Below are positions 60,249-64,000 of a stretch of DNA of 64,000 nucleotides, one piece after another. Both the position numbers and the translations under genes were made by a program. This DNA is from Lanius collurio. Lineage: Eukaryota > Chordata > Aves > Passeriformes > Laniidae. The number at the start of each line of letters is the position of its first letter. The first letter of the stretch is position 1. Location of the stretch: contig JACBWW010000046.1 of the NCBI GenBank assembly GCA_020086605.1, positions 2,719,934-2,783,933 of the forward strand, in the 5' to 3' direction. Below the pieces are notes generated by a model, which worked only from the letters and a program-made list of their open reading frames with translations, searched no databases and was not told the DNA's origin.

Positions 60249-60724
60249 CTGAAATCCCAGAGAAGCAACTATCGATCTGATAGATTTTCATAGAAAATAA
60301 AAATCAGCTTGGTTTCTTGCTTTCTACCTGCCCAGTAAGAGACAGGTCAGAAATGTAAGCTTTCTCAAAAGTGGGAAGGGCTCGAAAGAAATAAATTTTC
60401 AAAATTAAATTCTGCACAATGTTTCACTTCAGCAAAACCAAAAGCTTGCTAAATGCATCCATAACAAGGAAACTTTTTGATGTTGCATCAAAATCAAACA
60501 GCATAAACTCTACTCACAAAAAATTAAAATTTCAGGTGTAAACTGTAGGAATATATCAAAACTTAGGTCACTCCAAGAGAGAGGAACTATGAAAAAAAAT
60601 CCCAAATTTTATGACAAAAATAGATATAATAGATAATATATTTAGCCAAATAATATGGTGGAGAAGACAAGCTCTATAGGTCCCAACATGAGACAAGGTA
60701 TTTTAGTCAGCCTCTTTGGCTGCT

Positions 60725-60815
60725 ACAACAGTAGTAGCAGTGAGTAGTTAAAATGTCACTACTAGTAGTTAAGCAGTTAGTAGTTACTAATGGTCTAGTA
60801 GTAGAAGCAGGTTAA
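60725..60815 (+). repeat. Degenerate AGT/TAG-rich simple repeat
   Basis: Repeated TAGTAG, AGTAGTTA and CTAGTAGTAG words (for example ACTACTAGTAGTTAAGCAG) over about 90 bases; an imperfect trinucleotide-derived repeat. Confidence 0.7.
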
Positions 60816-63396
60816 AATAGCCCTATTCCAGTTCCTGTGCCCAGATTCCTCAGATATTCAGATATTTTGTTCTAGTTTCTGTATGCCTGTGATACACACT
60901 GACCAAAGAAGTGTTCACTACACCTGTTACTTTAAATTCCAATCATCCTTCACCCTCAGCCATAGAAATTTCATAGCAGTTGAATAATGGAAATGATGAT
61001 GCATCAGAAATTGAGTATATCTTAAGGCATTCTTTCATCTTGAGAGGTTTTCAGGTAGAAAAAACAGTTTCCAAAATCTACAGCAGATTTTATTTACAGA
61101 TATTAAGAACTTACTCCCTCACTTTTTAATAGTTTTATATTCTAAACACTTTTCTGTGTTATGTGCTTAATGATTTCAGATTTTCCTTAAAGACAGTCGA
61201 GCTGTTTCTATAACACATTTTTTGTCATGTACAAGTAACAGCAAAGATAAACTCCCAAATTCCTGTCTTGCTCTCCCCAAAACTGCCAAGGTACCAACAC
61301 TTATTTCAGAGTGTCACAAGCACAGCTCCTTTATCTCCTTCAACAAGGAGGATTATTCCTCAGGCAGTCTGTCCAGGAGAGGGAAATGCAAATTGTTGCT
61401 TTGGAATTGAACTGGTTTCCTGCTCTTTGGTCATAATGAATGTAATCTCTTTCCTTGGTGTTTAACTCCCAGATCAGCTGCTCTCTGTGCTCCACATGTC
61501 TGCAGGCCCTTTCCTTTAGGAGTTCCCTTCCAGCACCCCTGAACTGTAAATTAGAACTGGCAGCACAACACAGATATCACTGCTGGTGCTCAGAGGACTT
61601 TTGCAGCATCATGAAGAAAGCTCAGCATCATCTCTGTATTTTGTACTTTACCACTGGGTAAAATGTTATATTTGTCCTACAATGTTATGCTCTGAAGGGT
61701 TTCTTTTGCAATTGATATTGTTAAATGATAACTGGCAGTGTTTCTTTCAGCTGAGGCATTCACTCCTTAGTATGCTGAATAAGGTCTTTAATGGGTTGGA
61801 GAAAAGTTGGCCAACAAGGGGGTTTTTTTGTTTGATCACCAATCTCCTGCATAGTATTAATTATCTGAAACAAAGTAAATTGACTGTTAAATAATCTTAA
61901 CAATTCAAATAGGAAAATGGTTAGAAGAAAGAAGTGAATTCTGCTTCAGGGTAAGTGCAGCACTGTATTATTTCATTTCATACCACGAAGTACAATCTTA
62001 CTAGCAGTTGAAAATACTGAGGGCCATCACAAACCCAGTGTCCTTATAAAACAAAGTCATTTTATTCTGTTTTGGTACTCCATGTACTGCTGTTATACTA
62101 TCATACAAAGATTCTTTTTCATCTCTAGTGGCACAGCAAAAGTAGAAGTATATTTGCATGTTCCTTGACAATTTTAGATTATAAATCATCCTAGCCACTA
62201 ATGAATAAATGCCATTTTAAAGTCTAGATTTTTCTTTTTCATATTCCAAGGATTTCCATTTCTTTTTGAAGTGTATGAACTAAAATTGATATCACAATTT
62301 ATTACAAGGAACATATTAACGGGATAAGAGAGTTTTCCTTCACTCTTTATGGTCTGATCATGAGCTAGTGCCAGCAAGGTAAATGAGAGTCTTTAAGCCA
62401 TACCCTAAACTCTGTTCAACCCTTCCTGCTCACTGAATTTTCTTACCACTGAATGTATAAAGAGAATTACAATTCCAAAATCACACAAGAAGCATTTCAG
62501 ATCCAATCCTGCCAGTTATGCATGGTGAGACACCTTGTTAAAATACATTTGTAAATGAAATATAAAATGATACAGCAGATAAAAAGTCATTGTGGGTGAG
62601 CACACAGCAATGCTTGTATGGAACAGGGGAATGAGGGCTCTGAGCAGCTGCTCTAGTGTGGGACAGGACAGCCAACTAGTGCTGTCCTAAACCCATTCAA
62701 GGGATTTCACCCCATGTGCTTTTTAATGTTTTTCCTGTGGGAAGGAGAGCATGTTGTTATTGCAGAGCCACAAACCACGAGGGCAAAGGACCAGGCAGTA
62801 CCAAACCCAACCTGCCATCCTTTCCCTCAGCATCCTCTACCCCAGAATTGCCATGGAGAGGTGGCAGATGGGGCTCCAGGTGCCGCAGAGCCAACACTCC
62901 AACACTCATTAGATGTTCCCCAGCCAGACCTTTGCTCAGTGCTCATCTGTTGTTTCCCCCTCCCCACTCACCTCCTGCTGCTCCTCTAAATCCCCTCTGC
63001 CCCAGCACAGACCCCAGAGAGCAGAATCTGCTGGTGCAAGGCAAGGCCACAAAGCCTGACCTGCATAAAGCAGGCTGTGACCATCCTGAATAATTTTTGC
63101 TCTAAACACACACTTCTGAACAGAGCTCAGTTTTCAAAAGCCAGTGATGTACTTGTGATTTGAACAGCAAGTTCTAGACATCTGCTCTCTTGTCTGAAAA
63201 AGCCTTGCATCACCTTTATGGCAATTACTGGAGCTCAGCTTTAGCTGGTACAGAGCAGAGCCCTGCAGCCAGGCTGTCCCAGCCTTTGGAAGGAGGAGAG
63301 AGACATCTCCTTGCTTTGATTCCCTCTGCCAGGCGTTGTCCCAGTATCAGCACAGCCTGACCCAGGCAGCCCAGGGTTAAGAGGTGAACAGGAACC

Positions 63397-63460
63397 AAGT
63401 GGGGGCACTGAGCTATCTGGCTCAGGTCAGTAGGGATGAAGTGGGTGCACTGGGCTATCT
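63397..63460 (+). repeat. 42-bp period partial tandem duplication
   Basis: A 22-base word at 63397-63418 (starting AAGTGGGGGCACTG) recurs at 63439-63460 (AAGTGGGTGCACTG) with two mismatches. The offset of 42 is a multiple of 3, so the surrounding open frame shows VGALSYL and VGALGYL. No coding role is supported. Confidence 0.75.
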
Positions 63461-64000
63461 CTGCAGACAGCCACCTCCCACCAACCTCAGGTGCAGGATG
63501 GCTCTGCCTTCAAAGAGAGGATCACACAAAGCCTCTGCTCACCAGCTGGTTCTGACTTCACTTCCAGCTCTAAAGCCTTCCTTCAGCTGAAAGCAGATTT
63601 TTATCTCTGCCTCATCAAGTTGCTTATGGGGTGCTGCTGCCTGCCAGGCTTCTTAACCCTCTGTGCCACCGTCCTTCGGAGAGCTTCCTAAGCCCATAAA
63701 TAACGTAAGTATAAAAGTTGTAAACACTGTTTCTGGTCGTGGTGTTCCCGAGGGAGCATTCTTCTATTTCATGTCAAAGCAGTTTTATTCCTTGCAGTCA
63801 CAGCCAGAATTCCAGAGCAGGTAACACCCTGCACGCCACAGTGCAGCACCATCCCAGGGCTTGGCTGTACATGGAACTTTGGTCACATTAAAATTCAAAA
63901 GCTTTGTTTGAGGCTCTTTTCATTACCTGGTACAGATCACCATGCGTGTATTGCTTGCTGTTGTTATTTATGACTCCAATAATCCTCACCACATCTACAA

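Larger units (their letters stand above)
43881..64000. other. Intergenic or unassigned transcript region
   Basis: No known family is recognised on either strand. It contains two CR1 fragments (45461-45590, 55127-55281), a possible MIR (44852-44905), several low-complexity tracts, and scattered exon-like segments given separately. Weak enhancer-like, repeat-free stretches lie about 54120-54300 and 56700-56930. If the CpG island starts a + strand gene, much of this would be its first introns. Confidence 0.55.

Noticed and set aside
61742..61795. Microexon-like segment after TGTTTCTTTCAG on the + strand
   Set aside because: The acceptor is strong, but the donor (GTCTTT) is weak and the product would be only about 11 residues with no known partner.

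Overview
The window looks like nuclear DNA from a bird, probably a passerine or other neoavian. It is AT-rich, has vertebrate-style introns with GT-AG splice sites, and contains four CR1 LINE 3'-end fragments of the type abundant in birds (8394-8855, 43010-43099, 45461-45590, 55127-55281). There are no bacterial-type operons. Most long open frames are chance or repeat-derived.

The one gene I can identify with certainty is CHM, which encodes Rab escort protein 1 (REP1). Its 3' part lies on the + strand. Seven coding exons (8967-9044, 13797-13901, 14804-14867, 15471-15567, 17855-17947, 20514-20680, 25021-25218) join in frame to give the last ~266 codons. They end at a TGA that lies inside a 79-bp GAAT microsatellite. 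A 3' UTR of about 1.05 kb runs to an AATAAA at 26250, with a possible distal ATTAAA at 27082. The 5' half of the gene lies outside the window, so bases 1-8966 are the tail of a large intron. REP1 presents newly made Rab GTPases to Rab geranylgeranyl transferase; loss of the human gene causes choroideremia.

Downstream of CHM, about 37 kb (roughly 27.1-64 kb) has no recognisable known gene. Its most gene-like landmark is an isolated CpG island at about 43465-43880 with GC boxes, a perfect CRE (TGACGTCA) and an E-box (CACGTG). This is probably the promoter of an unidentified transcript. An exon-like segment with good splice sites and well-placed ATG codons lies on the + strand at 57780-57862. 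Several exon-like segments lie on the - strand, including a phase-compatible pair at 60181-60248 and 58911-59017. A 215-codon - strand open frame occupies 39234-39881. None of these could be assigned to a family.

Several AT-rich, repeat-free blocks look like conserved non-coding enhancers: about 7150-7620 inside the CHM intron, 31750-31985, and 42110-42560. They carry homeodomain TAAT sites, POU octamers, paired ATGCATAT sites and a 14-bp palindrome. In mammals CHM lies next to DACH2 and in the same broad Xq21 region as POU3F4 and POF1B. A regulatory landscape is therefore plausible, but it is inferred. I saw no convincing new enzymatic system, CRISPR array, phage, rRNA or functional tRNA.
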